Assembly: GCF_042648445.1 (NCBI RefSeq)
Contig: NZ_JBHRYB010000005.1
Span: 62,001-126,000 of the forward strand
Source: Bacterioplanoides pacificum
Lineage (GTDB): Bacteria > Pseudomonadota > Gammaproteobacteria > Pseudomonadales > Oceanobacteraceae
DNA: 64,000 nt
Reading direction: 5' to 3'
Each line of letters starts with the position of its first letter. Positions within the stretch are counted from its first letter, which is position 1. A program made the position numbers and the translations under genes. The notes beneath the pieces were generated by a model. It was given only the letters and a program-made list of their open reading frames with translations. It was not told the origin of the DNA and made no database searches. Shown here one piece after another: positions 8,441 to 16,299 of the stretch.

Positions 8441-9604
8441 ATGACAACCTCATTTGCGCATCGCCCGGACGAGGCGACGTTAACTGCGTTTCAGCAACAG
8501 CTGGACGCCATTCGTGATGAAGCACTGGCCCGTCGCGGTCAGAAAGATGCGGATTACATCCGCAAGATGATCCGTTTTCAGCGTGGCTGTGAAATCAGTG
8601 CCCGTATGTTGCTGGTGCTGGGGTTTGTGCCGCCGTTCAGCAACGTCTGGTGGCTGTTGTGGGGGGCTGGCGTGTTGTTATTGTCGCTGGCCAAGATCCT
8701 CGACAATATGGAAATTGGCCATAATGTGATGCATGGCCAATACGACTGGATGAACGACCCACACATTAATTCGCGGCACTTTAACTGGGATATTGCCGCC
8801 GACAGCGATTCCTGGAAGCGGTATCACAACCACGAGCACCACACTTATACCAACATTATTGGTAAAGACCGCGATTTTGGTTATGGCTTATTGCGTTTAA
8901 GTGATGATATTCCGTGGCGACCAAAAAACCTCTATCAGTTTTTTACCTACCTGAATCTGAGTTTGTTATTTCAGTGGGGGGTGGCGTATCACGAACTGGC
9001 GGCCGAGCGGATTTTCTTTGGCAAGCGCCGTAAAGACAGTCATTTACCGATCCCGCGTGAACAGCTGCGTAAGGATTTTTTCAGCAAAATTAATAAACAG
9101 GTATTTAAAGATTATCTGTTCTTCCCGCTGCTGGCATTGCCGTTTGGCTTGTTGGCCGGTGCCGGTCTGGCGATCGCTGGCTGGGTATTGCTGGGCAATC
9201 TGATTGCTAACCTGGTGCGTAACCTGTGGACCTCGACCATTATTTTTTGTGGCCATTTCACCGAACAGGTGCATACCTTTGATGAAAAAGATTGCCAGAA
9301 CGAAAGCCGTGGTCAGTGGTACTACCGCCAGATTCTGGGCTCTTCCAATCTGGAGGGTAAACGCTGGTTTCATATCCTTACCGGCCACCTGAGCTGCCAG
9401 ATTGAACACCATTTATTCCCCGATGTACCGGCGCGTCATTACGTCTGGATGGCGCCGCAGGTGCAGCAGGTGTGTCAGCAATACGGCATTCCCTACAACA
9501 CCGGCTCCTTCGGCCATCAGTATCTGACCGTGGTGAAACGGGTATTGCGTTATTCGTTACCGGACAAAAAATCCAAACCAACGGATTCGCTGGCAGCGGG
9601 ATAA
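8441..9604 (+). CDS. Membrane fatty acid (acyl-CoA) desaturase
   Basis: A 387-residue integral membrane diiron desaturase. The three histidine boxes are visible: HNVMH in GHNVMHGQYDW, HNHEHH in RYHNHEHHTYTN, and QIEHH in CQIEHHLFPD. Hydrophobic segments lie around residues 55-85 and 215-260. It should introduce a double bond into a long saturated acyl chain at the inner membrane, using electrons from the reductase just upstream. AAGGA precedes the ATG. The closest relatives by layout are Pseudomonas DesB-type desaturases; position specificity cannot be read from the sequence. Confidence 0.92.
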   Translation: MTTSFAHRPDEATLTAFQQQLDAIRDEALARRGQKDADYIRKMIRFQRGCEISARMLLVLGFVPPFSNVWWLLWGAGVLLLSLAKILDNMEIGHNVMHGQYDWMNDPHINSRHFNWDIAADSDSWKRYHNHEHHTYTNIIGKDRDFGYGLLRLSDDIPWRPKNLYQFFTYLNLSLLFQWGVAYHELAAERIFFGKRRKDSHLPIPREQLRKDFFSKINKQVFKDYLFFPLLALPFGLLAGAGLAIAGWVLLGNLIANLVRNLWTSTIIFCGHFTEQVHTFDEKDCQNESRGQWYYRQILGSSNLEGKRWFHILTGHLSCQIEHHLFPDVPARHYVWMAPQVQQVCQQYGIPYNTGSFGHQYLTVVKRVLRYSLPDKKSKPTDSLAAG

Positions 9605-9767
9605 TCGCCAGCGACCCCTGAAAGCGCCTGTCATTTAATTGTAACCTGCTGAAAATTAAACAATTTCAGGTTTTGCACAGGCGGTTTCAGAATGGCACAG
9701 CGGTTTTATTGACTTGCCTTTGAAAGCCATACAGAACAGGTGTGGCAACTGCAATAAATAACACCTT

Positions 9768-9793
9768 GCTTACCCGCCTGATGGCGGGTAAGC
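9768..9793. terminator. Hairpin between convergent desaturase and rnk genes
   Basis: Perfect 11-bp stem GCTTACCCGCC (9768-9778) / GGCGGGTAAGC (9783-9793) with a TGAT loop, placed between two convergent genes. T-tracts are weak on both sides. Confidence 0.65.
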
Positions 9794-9800
9794 AGCGGCT

Positions 9801-10214
9801 TTAGCGGTGCAGTTCACCGGCCCGTTCCGGCTGGTAAATGATGTCGTCAATTTTTACCCGGGTGTGTTTATTGCCGGCCATTGGCCAGTCGATTTCGTCA
9901 CCCACGGATAACCCCAGAATGGCGCTGCCAACCGGCGCCAGGATGGAGATATTTTCTTCAGCCGCACCGGCATCGCGTGGATACACCAGTGTGCGGTTAA
10001 AGGTCTGGCCGGAGTCGATCACACTCAGGCGCACACTGGAGTTCATGGTGACCACGTTGCCGGGCATTTCCTCCGGTTCGCGGATATCGCCGCGATCAAT
10101 TTCTGCCAGCAGGCTGGCTTTGCCGGGAAACTGGGTAGCGGATACCGAATCCAGCATAACTTCCAGACGCTCCACATCCAGGGCAGATAGAATCAGTTCT
10201 GGTTGACTACTCAT
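9801..10214 (-). CDS. rnk: Nucleoside diphosphate kinase regulator Rnk (GreA/B C-terminal-like)
   Basis: A 137-residue protein. The N-terminal part is a short helical region (LSALDVERLEVMLDS). The C-terminal part is a GreA/GreB FKBP-like domain with VTMNSSVRLSVIDSG, the LVYP strand, and ILAPVGSAILGLSVGDEIDWP. This is the Rnk layout: a truncated coiled coil without the acidic tip residues of GreA, binding RNA polymerase near the secondary channel. The start ATG at 10214 has GGAGG upstream. A terminator separates it from the cNMP-binding gene upstream. Confidence 0.9.
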   Translation of the reverse strand: MSSQPELILSALDVERLEVMLDSVSATQFPGKASLLAEIDRGDIREPEEMPGNVVTMNSSVRLSVIDSGQTFNRTLVYPRDAGAAEENISILAPVGSAILGLSVGDEIDWPMAGNKHTRVKIDDIIYQPERAGELHR

Positions 10215-10237
10215 ACGGAACCTCCTTTATTCATTCC

Positions 10238-10277
10238 AAAAAAAAACAGAGCGGAAACCTCCGGGGTTTCCGCTCTG
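10238..10277 (-). terminator. Rho-independent terminator for the cNMP-binding gene
   Basis: 13-bp perfect stem CAGAGCGGAAACC (10247-10259) / GGTTTCCGCTCTG (10265-10277). On the minus strand it is followed by nine T (10246-10238). Confidence 0.92.
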
Positions 10278-10361
10278 CTTATGAGTCTGATTGTTTGTCG
10301 ATTTAAGGCCAGTCGGCGATAAAAAACAAGCCTTATCGAGAAAAATGTCAGAAAAGCCGGG

Positions 10362-11015
10362 TTACAGCGTCAGCCACTCGCTGTCGGGCTGCTCACTGAC
10401 TGAACTGTTCCACTCGGTCAGCAGCTCGGCCAGAATATGGGTCTGCTGGTGCAGCGCATGTAACTCTTCCACGGTGTTTTTTTCTGCGGTGATCAGCGGG
10501 GTTTTACGCAGCCGGGCAACCAGCGGGTGATCGGGCAGCTCCATGCGGTTACGTTCCAGCGTCCAGCGCAGGTTATTGGCTAACATGCGGAAGAAACTGA
10601 TTTTGGTACCCAGACTGAACAGGTTGAAGTCCTCCAGATCGGAAAAATGCTGGTAATCGATACCCGCCAGCAGCGCGTTCTTGCCCACCACCTTAATCGA
10701 CGCCGAACGTTCGTAATTCAGCAACATGGCCATCACACCAAACATTTCGCCGGGATTAATTTCGCCGATGGTTTCCTGATGTTCATCGTCGGCCATCACC
10801 GCCAGCTGGCCACGCAGCAGAAAATACAGAATGTTGGCATTGTCGCCTTTGTGAATAATCACTTCGTCCGGATCGGCAGTCACAAACTGGGTGACGCTCA
10901 TCAGCAGCTCGAATTGAGTGGTGTCGGTATGGATCAGATCTTTGAAGAAAGTCACACCGTTCACGGCGCGTTGCAGGGTGTCGAGCGGATATTCTTCGCG
11001 GGTCACACGGCGCAT
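10362..11015 (-). CDS. Cyclic nucleotide-binding domain protein
   Basis: A 217-residue protein with one cNMP-binding beta-roll at about residues 30-130: IIHKGDNANILYFLLRGQLAVM, then the phosphate-cassette region EINPGEMFGVMAMLL with ERSASIKV. The remaining 85 residues are helical and carry no recognisable helix-turn-helix, so this is not a Crp/Fnr-type DNA-binding regulator. It may sense a nucleotide and act through protein contacts. It is monocistronic, with a strong terminator downstream. Confidence 0.8.
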   Translation of the reverse strand: MRRVTREEYPLDTLQRAVNGVTFFKDLIHTDTTQFELLMSVTQFVTADPDEVIIHKGDNANILYFLLRGQLAVMADDEHQETIGEINPGEMFGVMAMLLNYERSASIKVVGKNALLAGIDYQHFSDLEDFNLFSLGTKISFFRMLANNLRWTLERNRMELPDHPLVARLRKTPLITAEKNTVEELHALHQQTHILAELLTEWNSSVSEQPDSEWLTL

Positions 11016-11194
11016 ATTTTGACCTTGCTAATTAAACAACAGGACTGAATATAGCACGCCATTATGACTAATTAAGTGTTCAGAGAACCGAAAGTTATTA
11101 ATAATTCACTGAATTGACGACCGTCAATATCGGTGGTTTTTTCCGCACCTTGGCGGCCACGCCTACCAGGATGTTTGGCCGGTGAAACAAACAT

Positions 11195-11233
11195 CAGCCA
11201 CAGAAACGGCCGCAGCCGCTTCTGTGTTGGCTG
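11195..11233 (-). terminator. Hairpin downstream of the aminotransferase gene
   Basis: Nested stem CAGCCA + CAGAAACGGC (11195-11210) with GCCGCTTCTG ... TGGCTG (11215-11233), one mismatch, starting 1 base after the aminotransferase stop; a T-rich stretch follows on the minus strand. Confidence 0.6.
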
Positions 11234-11234
11234 C

Positions 11235-12551
11235 TCAGCTCTGCAGTGCCTGCTGCATGGCGTCATTGGCCACCTGCTCCAGCCAGTCGAAGTCCATGTT
11301 TTTGTGGGCTTCACAGATAAACCAGGGCTCACGCGAATCCGGCTCCAGCATCACCCCCTGTTTGATCAGGTTGTGCGCAAACTCGGTATATAAATCGCTG
11401 TTGGTTTGTTTCCAGTCGCGGTAGTTCTGCGGCACGATGGTGCCCAGGTGAATGCCAAACATCGAATCCGGGCCGGCAAAGCGGTGCTCGACGCCAAACT
11501 TATCGAATACTTTGGCCAGGATGCCCTGAATTTTTTTGCCGGTGGCGTTGATGCTGTCGAGCGCATCGGTATCACGCAGGGTTGTCAGCGTTGCTTTGGC
11601 AGCGCTCAGGGCAATCAGGTTAGCGGTGTAAGTGCCGCCGTGCGTGACGCCATCTTTGCCGAAGCTGATTTTATCCATAATGGCGGCTTTACCACCAAAG
11701 GCCGCCACCGGGTAACCGTTACCCATGGCTTTGGCGTAGGTAGTGAGGTCGGCGTAAATACCGTACAGCTCCTGAGCGCCACCTTTGGCGACGCGGAAGC
11801 CGGTTTTTACTTCATCGATGATTAACAGCGAGCCATGCTGATCACAGATATCACGCAGCTTCTGCATGTATTCCTGAGTGGAAGCAATGGAACCACAGTT
11901 GCCCATGATCGGCTCAATCACGATGGCGGCAATATCGTCACCGACGCGGGCGAACACCTCGTCCAGAGCGTCAGCATCGTTCAGCGATACGGTTTCCAGA
12001 TGCTCACGGCTGGCTTCCGGGATACCACCACCGAAGGATTTGATTTCCGGAATGGTGCCTGATTCCGGGTCCCAGCTGTCGACGTCCGGTTTCCACATCA
12101 TTTCATCGTACAAACCGTGGAAGCCACCTTCCACCACTACCACCTTGTTTTTGCCGGTGTAACCACGAGCGGTGCGGATCGCGCCTAATACCGCTTCGGT
12201 GCCTGAGTTGGCGAAACGCATCTTCTCGATTTGTGGGCACATCGACTTCACCAGCTCGATCACCTCAGAATCCATGCGGGTGGAGAAACCGGTCATGGTG
12301 CCGATGTTCTGGATGCTGCTGATCACCGCGTTATCGATACGCTCATCGCGGTAACCGAGGATGATGGGGCCATAAGCCAGACGGAAATCGACAAAGGTTT
12401 GCCCATCTTCATCGGTGATGGTGCAACCTTTCATGGACTTAACGAACACCGTGTTCTCGTCACCCCAATAGCGGTAACTGTCGGCAACGCCCATTGGCAT
12501 ATGAGTGTGGGCGGTGGCCAGCAGGGCATCGCGATTGGGTTTGGCAGTCAT
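11235..12551 (-). CDS. Class III aminotransferase (glutamate-1-semialdehyde aminotransferase-like)
   Basis: A 438-residue PLP enzyme. Visible class III features are RFANSGTEAVLGAIRTARGYTG (cofactor and substrate region), the conserved Asp in LLIIDEVKTGFR, and the Schiff-base Lys in TYAKAMGNGYPVAAFGG. The fold is close to HemL, but the N-terminal MPMGVADSYRYW and the C-terminus are unlike housekeeping HemL, so I call it only a class III transaminase of unknown substrate. AAGGA precedes the ATG. A hairpin follows the stop; no partner gene is adjacent. Confidence 0.8.
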   Translation of the reverse strand: MTAKPNRDALLATAHTHMPMGVADSYRYWGDENTVFVKSMKGCTITDEDGQTFVDFRLAYGPIILGYRDERIDNAVISSIQNIGTMTGFSTRMDSEVIELVKSMCPQIEKMRFANSGTEAVLGAIRTARGYTGKNKVVVVEGGFHGLYDEMMWKPDVDSWDPESGTIPEIKSFGGGIPEASREHLETVSLNDADALDEVFARVGDDIAAIVIEPIMGNCGSIASTQEYMQKLRDICDQHGSLLIIDEVKTGFRVAKGGAQELYGIYADLTTYAKAMGNGYPVAAFGGKAAIMDKISFGKDGVTHGGTYTANLIALSAAKATLTTLRDTDALDSINATGKKIQGILAKVFDKFGVEHRFAGPDSMFGIHLGTIVPQNYRDWKQTNSDLYTEFAHNLIKQGVMLEPDSREPWFICEAHKNMDFDWLEQVANDAMQQALQS

Positions 12552-12661
12552 ACGGGGTTCCTTGGTGTGTGGTTTTACGGGTGGTTGAAAACGGGCGGCG
12601 ATTATACAGAGGTCTGGCGAAAATTTAATCGTATGTGCGGGTCGGATGATCAGCTGACCGT

Positions 12662-12830
12662 CTCGTTTCCATGCTTAGCGTACCTCGTTCCCACGCTGTG
12701 CGTATCTCGTTCCCACGCTGTGCGTATCTCGTTCCCACGCTCCGCGTATCTCGTTCCCACGCTCTGCGTGGGAATGCCACTGCCGCTGCCGCTCCCGCGT
12801 ATCTCGTTCCCACGCTCCGCGTGGTAATGC
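12662..12830. repeat. Tandem 22-bp intergenic palindromic repeats (CTCGTTCCCACGCT type)
   Basis: Units starting CTCGTTCCCACGCT occur at 12684, 12706, 12728 and 12750 (exact 22-bp period), again at 12803, and in degenerate form at 12662. The units at 12750 and 12803 carry the full palindrome (GTTCCCACGC ... GCGTGG). This is the widespread REP-like element whose chance translations give LVPTL and WERDTR peptides that are often misannotated as proteins. The flanking 12552-12660 and 12831-13102 hold no supported gene. Confidence 0.9.
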
Positions 12831-13102
12831 CGCTCCCGTTGGCCGCCGAGCCGGGGTGAGCGTCTGATCAGTGTTGTCTGAGGTGGCTCTTAGTGATATT
12901 TTTCGTAACAGATAAAGAATTGGGCTGCTGGGTTTGATCCCGACAGCCGGGATGTGCGCTAAGCGCATCTGTCGAAGGGAATGTCTGCCAGGGAAGGTTT
13001 CAGAATGAAATCAGTTGGTTGCTGGTATAAGCTCGACAGATTCTCGCCAAGATATCAGGCACGCACACGAACATACAGTTAGCACTACAATGAGTTCGAT
13101 TT

Positions 13103-13561
13103 ATGGAATGGATTGGTCCTTTATTTAAAAACGCAGGAGGATGGGGAGCCTTCGTATCTCTTGAAGGAGGAAAGTGGTTTGTGGATAAGGACTCACCTAT
13201 TGAAATTGGAGTTGGAAAATCTGGATTTGTTCTGCTTCCTCTTCTTCAAAAGGAGTACGGAGGAGACTTCGAAAAGCAAATTTCAATTTTACAGAAAGGA
13301 CTAATTACTACAGGCGAAGATCCAAGGTTGGCATATCAATTTCCGTTTCATGTGCCTGTTTTAACAGCATACAAATATATGCCAAACTGGTGTGATTCAG
13401 CAGTAAATTGGCTTGTGGATATACAGCTAACCCGAGAACAGGCAATGGAAATATTCGACGCATGCCATACACCAGCAATAAGTCAGAGTGTGCGGCAAGC
13501 AACAATCAAATATATTAACAAGTGGTCAAAAGAGAGAGGTTTTCAGTTTGCTAGGCCCTAG
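13103..13561 (+). CDS. Hypothetical protein, 152 aa, AT-rich
   Basis: Not recognised. The frame starts with MEWIGPLFKNAGGWGAF and ends with an amphipathic helical region (QATIKYINKWSKERG). No signal peptide, membrane helix or catalytic motif is evident. Base composition is visibly more AT-rich than the flanking core genes, which suggests recent transfer. There is no clear ribosome binding site. It sits 69 bp before another AT-rich orphan in the same direction. Small cytoplasmic orphans of this kind are often immunity proteins of polymorphic toxins, but nothing here proves that. Confidence 0.55.
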   Translation: MEWIGPLFKNAGGWGAFVSLEGGKWFVDKDSPIEIGVGKSGFVLLPLLQKEYGGDFEKQISILQKGLITTGEDPRLAYQFPFHVPVLTAYKYMPNWCDSAVNWLVDIQLTREQAMEIFDACHTPAISQSVRQATIKYINKWSKERGFQFARP

Positions 13562-13630
13562 TGCTAACAAAGAAATCAACCGGACCCCGAATTGCGTGGT
13601 TAGGATCAGCTATTAAAGTGAGTACTAACA

Positions 13631-14203
13631 ATGTTTAAATTCTGGAAAAAGAAGCAGGGAAAAACAGATTCAGAGTTAGATGTGGTTGTTCGTACTCTAG
13701 CAGAGTACTTATTAAGCCCGTCAAATTTGGGTGAATTCAGAATTAAAGTAAAGGGGTTATCCAAAGTAATTTCGGTTGAGAATCTTTCTGAACTAAAGGG
13801 AATGTTTAATGAGCCACCAAAAGAGTCAGAACTATTTAGTACTGAAAAACATGGTTTAGGTGGTTGGTTAAGTGTTTGTCAATTTGCAATTTTAGAGCTT
13901 GTGTATAATCTTGGCCCAGATGCCTTGCCTTTTATAAGGGAAATAGCATGGGGAGAGTATGACTGGACACAAGGAAATGCAATAGAATTGTTAATACGGT
14001 TTGCTGCGGATGGAGTAGAGCCTGAAGAAATAAAGAATGAAATTAAACAAAAATTCCCACGTATACGGTTTGAAGCACAGTTGTATGCTATACAGCCATT
14101 GTTAAGTGAAATAGAAAATGATATTAAACTAAAAAATATTTTTTATGACTTAATGGAAATAGAAGAATTTAAAGAAGCATATGAAGAACTTGCAGAACAA
14201 TGA
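13631..14203 (+). CDS. Hypothetical protein, 190 aa, strongly AT-rich
   Basis: Not recognised. The start is a short basic segment (MFKFWKKKQGK); the body looks like stacked helices of HEAT-like type (LSVCQFAILELVYNLG, PFIREIAWGEYDWTQGNAIELLIRFAADG); the tail is very acidic (MEIEEFKEAYEELAEQ). Codon use is far more AT-rich than in the neighbouring core genes. The upstream 152-aa gene has similar composition, so the two probably arrived together. An immunity or scaffold role is possible but unproven. An IS30-type remnant begins 34 bases downstream. Confidence 0.6.
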   Translation: MFKFWKKKQGKTDSELDVVVRTLAEYLLSPSNLGEFRIKVKGLSKVISVENLSELKGMFNEPPKESELFSTEKHGLGGWLSVCQFAILELVYNLGPDALPFIREIAWGEYDWTQGNAIELLIRFAADGVEPEEIKNEIKQKFPRIRFEAQLYAIQPLLSEIENDIKLKNIFYDLMEIEEFKEAYEELAEQ

Positions 14204-14237
14204 GCCTAGTATCAAGTTTGAATCGCGACAGTAGTAT

Positions 14238-14411
14238 CTAGATTCCATAGTACATCTCCTCTGGTGTTTTGTATTTGAATCGCTTTCTTGGCCGAGAGTT
14301 CAAAGCATTTGCAATACGGTCGCAACACAGGGTTACAAAGGCCTGCTCTGGCAGCCTGCCAAGGCTCAAGATTCCTGAGTCTAACCTGTCCTCTATATTG
14401 TACAACTCCAT
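14238..14411 (-). mobile_element. C-terminal remnant of an IS30-family transposase
   Basis: A minus-strand frame of 57 codons from ATG 14411 to the stop at 14238-14240. Its last half reads CCDRIANALNSRPRKRF and KYKTPEEMYYG, the typical end of IS30-family transposases (NxRPRKRxxYKTPxE). The N-terminal DDE parts are absent, so it is inactive. Bases 14205-14237 downstream, including a TTGAATCGCGACAG stretch, may be the remains of the element's terminal repeat. It is evidence of past insertion in this patch. Confidence 0.65.
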
Positions 14412-14444
14412 GTATCTCCCTATACTTGTCTTATTAGTTGTACA
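14399..14444. promoter_or_regulatory. Candidate YefM-YoeB operator (two TGTACA cores)
   Basis: TGTACA occurs at 14399-14404 and 14439-14444, upstream of yefM. In E. coli the yefM-yoeB operator is built on repeated palindromes with a TGTACA core; here the two are 40 bp apart, further than in E. coli. The proximal one ends 15 bases before the start codon. Confidence 0.5.
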
Positions 14445-14459
14445 TGTGAGATTCCGCTT

Positions 14460-14714
14460 ATGAAGATTGTCTCGTTCACAGAAGCCCGGAATGGCCTGAA
14501 GGCGCTATTGGATGGTGTGGTCAATGACGTTGACACCACGGTGATAACCCGCCGTGACGCCGAAGATGCGGTGGTGATGTCGCTGGAGCACTACAACAGC
14601 TTGATGGAAACCGTCCATTTGCTGCGTTCTCCGGCCAATGCTGAACATCTGAATCGTTCCATGGCTCAATACAAAGCGGGTAAAGCCACGCCGCGAGAGC
14701 TGCTTGATGAGTAA
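14460..14714 (+). CDS. yefM: YefM-type antitoxin (Phd/YefM family)
   Basis: An 84-residue antitoxin. The N-terminal Phd/YefM dimer and DNA-binding fold is clear: MKIVSFTEARNGLKALLDGV, then TVITRRDAEDAVVMSLEHYNSL. The C-terminal tail, which neutralises the toxin, ends with KAGKATPRELLDE. It should bind YoeB and repress its own operon, probably through the TGTACA sites upstream. The last 8 bases overlap the toxin start, giving coupled translation. Confidence 0.93.
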   Translation: MKIVSFTEARNGLKALLDGVVNDVDTTVITRRDAEDAVVMSLEHYNSLMETVHLLRSPANAEHLNRSMAQYKAGKATPRELLDE

Positions 14715-14970
14715 TCGCCTGTTGAGCTGGACGGATGAAGCGTGGCGCGATTATCTCTATTGGCAAACTCAGGACAAAAAGACACTGAAGCGAATCAATA
14801 AACTCATCACAGAGGTCAAACGTTCGCCCTTTGAGGGCATCGGCAAACCCGAACCTCTGAAAGAAAATTTATCCGGTTTTTGGTCCAGACGGATCGATGA
14901 TACCAACCGGCTGGTGTATGCCGTCGATGAGGCGGCGATTACCATTATTTCCTGTCGCTACCATTATTAA
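14707..14970 (+). CDS. yoeB: YoeB-type ribosome-dependent mRNA interferase toxin
   Basis: I choose ATG 14707 (MSNRLLSWTDEAW) over the TTG one codon earlier. The 87-residue product matches Txe/YoeB: SWTDEAWRDYLYWQ, KLITEVKRSPFEGIGKPEPLK, FWSRRIDDTNRLVY and the terminal SCRYHY with the catalytic-region His-Tyr. YoeB cuts mRNA in the ribosomal A site when the antitoxin is degraded. It appears full length, with all conserved residues that I can check, so the module is probably active. Confidence 0.93.
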   Translation: MSNRLLSWTDEAWRDYLYWQTQDKKTLKRINKLITEVKRSPFEGIGKPEPLKENLSGFWSRRIDDTNRLVYAVDEAAITIISCRYHY

Positions 14971-15023
14971 CCGTCAGTAACTCATTGATGTTTTAAATCT
15001 TGCTACAACCCCAGAGGATCGCC

Positions 15024-15239
15024 GTGAACAAAATCAACCCGAAAAAACTCCTCAACAGCAAATGGACGGCCGTTAAGCCACAAAACAAAGAAAAGCACTT
15101 TATGATCACCGAAGTGGAATTCGATGAAGAGGGTGACGTGATTCATTGCGTCATCGAAGCGGTGATGACCAAAAACGAAACCGCCATTGACTGGTACGAG
15201 CTGAAAGACGACAGTCTATGGCGGCAGGGTTGGAAGTAA
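15024..15239 (+). CDS. Small Trp-rich protein, TIGR02450-like
   Basis: I place the start at GTG 15024, which has AGAGGA nearby, rather than the ATG-like codon at 15000. The 71-residue product begins MNKINPKKLLNSKWTAV and ends IDWYELKDDSLWRQGWK. The KLLxSKWTAV opening, the central IEAV block and the WxxLKD..W..GW ending are the marks of the TIGR02450 Trp-rich family, whose function is unknown. The end of the gene overlaps the start of the GNAT-like fragment. Confidence 0.75.
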   Translation: MNKINPKKLLNSKWTAVKPQNKEKHFMITEVEFDEEGDVIHCVIEAVMTKNETAIDWYELKDDSLWRQGWK

Positions 15240-15442
15240 ATTATGTGGAACGAAGTAAGATGTCCGACGAAAGCCTGCAGTGGCTGGATCACGCGAAAAA
15301 CCGGCGGCGGGTGTTAACACTGACTGTGTACAAAGAAAATCAGGCCAGCTGTCAGTTCTATCTGTTGCAAGGATTCCGTGCGCTGAACGAACGGCTGGAT
15401 GATCATACCGGCCAGCCTGAATATGTGATGAGGTGGCTATAG
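15218..15442 (+). pseudogene. GNAT acetyltransferase, C-terminal fragment
   Basis: A 74-codon frame whose second half (LTLTVYKENQASCQFYLLQGF ... EYVMRWL) is the last strand-helix-strand part of a GNAT N-acetyltransferase: the N-x-x-S-x-x-F-Y motif followed by a Gly-Phe strand. The acetyl-CoA-binding loop and everything before it are missing. The first 15 codons overlap the preceding gene and are probably not part of the original protein. Treated as a truncated remnant. Confidence 0.65.
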
Positions 15443-15542
15443 TGATTGGGTGTGTAAATTAAGTGAGTGATCTATCTGTTTTAATTAGAGTAGGCGAGAC
15501 CATATCAGGTGAACACCTGGGTATTCGGTATGGCATTGACCG

Positions 15543-15845
15543 ATGAAAAGACATCTGATTTCCTCGGTTCAGTATCCTCATCGGGCTCCCAGAGAGGCAC
15601 ATTACCTGTATGTTGGTGAACATAGTTCTGGGTATGAGTTTATTGCTGGCTGTGTAATCGGTCAGGGATTTGGGGCCGGTGGTGGAGAAGGCCGGTTTGA
15701 TATAACGGGCTTGTTGAATCGGCACGATTATCACCAGTTCATGGAAGATATTCAGTGTCTCTGGCTGGAGCCAATACTGGTGGATCCAGCGCTCAGTGAC
15801 GAGGAAAAATACCAGGCCATTATTCAACGTGCTGCACTTAGTTAG
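15543..15845 (+). CDS. Hypothetical protein, 100 aa
   Basis: Not recognised. A soluble, mixed-composition protein starting MKRHLISSVQYPHRAPRE, with a Gly-rich turn (GQGFGAGGGEGRFD) and an acidic helical C-terminus (DPALSDEEKYQAIIQRAALS). The ATG overlaps, by ATGA, the stop of a 27-codon frame beginning with GTG at 15463, which might be a leader peptide. A longer antisense frame (15459-15827) covers the same bases, but its composition is less protein-like. Confidence 0.4.
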   Translation: MKRHLISSVQYPHRAPREAHYLYVGEHSSGYEFIAGCVIGQGFGAGGGEGRFDITGLLNRHDYHQFMEDIQCLWLEPILVDPALSDEEKYQAIIQRAALS

Positions 15846-15884
15846 CCCGATGCAGTTCTCTGGATGTCGGAGGTGGTATCTGCC

Positions 15885-16274
15885 ATGAGTATTCCATTTA
15901 TTCTGTTTGTTGTCACCGCTGTTACTGTGCTGCTGGTGATTGGTCGTTTTCGTTTATCGTACGCAAAACCGCAGCGTATTCAGGGGGCTGTGATTTATCA
16001 GATGGTGCGGTTGGGTGCTTCTGTGAGAACGCTGTTTGAAACCACACTGGGGAATAAACCTGTGATGATACAGCATTCATCCGGGCCTATTCTGGTGTAC
16101 CTTAGCGCTGATGACTGGCGGGCCTTGCACCCTGAATCACCACTGAAAATGGCACAGCAAGGGTATTCCATCCGGGCGGATATTGAGTTGCCTGTATTGC
16201 TGGCGGGTGGATGGGGGAAAGGCCGTCTGCTGGCCTGGGAAAAGCAGAATGTAACCGCAAACGTGGTTAAATAA
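15885..16274 (+). CDS. Hypothetical membrane-anchored protein, 129 aa
   Basis: Not recognised. I choose ATG 15885 because GGAGG lies 11 bases upstream; a frame from 15864 would begin before that site. One N-terminal membrane helix is visible (IPFILFVVTAVTVLLVIG), followed by a basic region and a soluble domain of about 100 residues with an SGPILVYLSADDW segment. The likely topology is a single-pass inner membrane protein with a cytoplasmic C-terminal domain. Confidence 0.5.
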   Translation: MSIPFILFVVTAVTVLLVIGRFRLSYAKPQRIQGAVIYQMVRLGASVRTLFETTLGNKPVMIQHSSGPILVYLSADDWRALHPESPLKMAQQGYSIRADIELPVLLAGGWGKGRLLAWEKQNVTANVVK

Positions 16275-16299
16275 TAAGCGACCCGATGGAGGAATCGTT

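Noticed and set aside
12231..12968. Open frames through the palindromic array giving LVPTL and WERDTR peptides
   Set aside because: The peptides are translations of the 22-bp repeat itself.
13560..13635. attC-like spacing of CTAAC and GTTAG in the gap between the AT-rich genes
   Set aside because: Only 5-bp matches and the R/Y consensus boxes fail, so there is no support for an integron cassette site.
15459..15827. 122-codon minus-strand frame opposite the 100-aa hypothetical gene
   Set aside because: No ribosome binding site and no domain; the composition is less protein-like than the plus-strand frame, though neither is certain.
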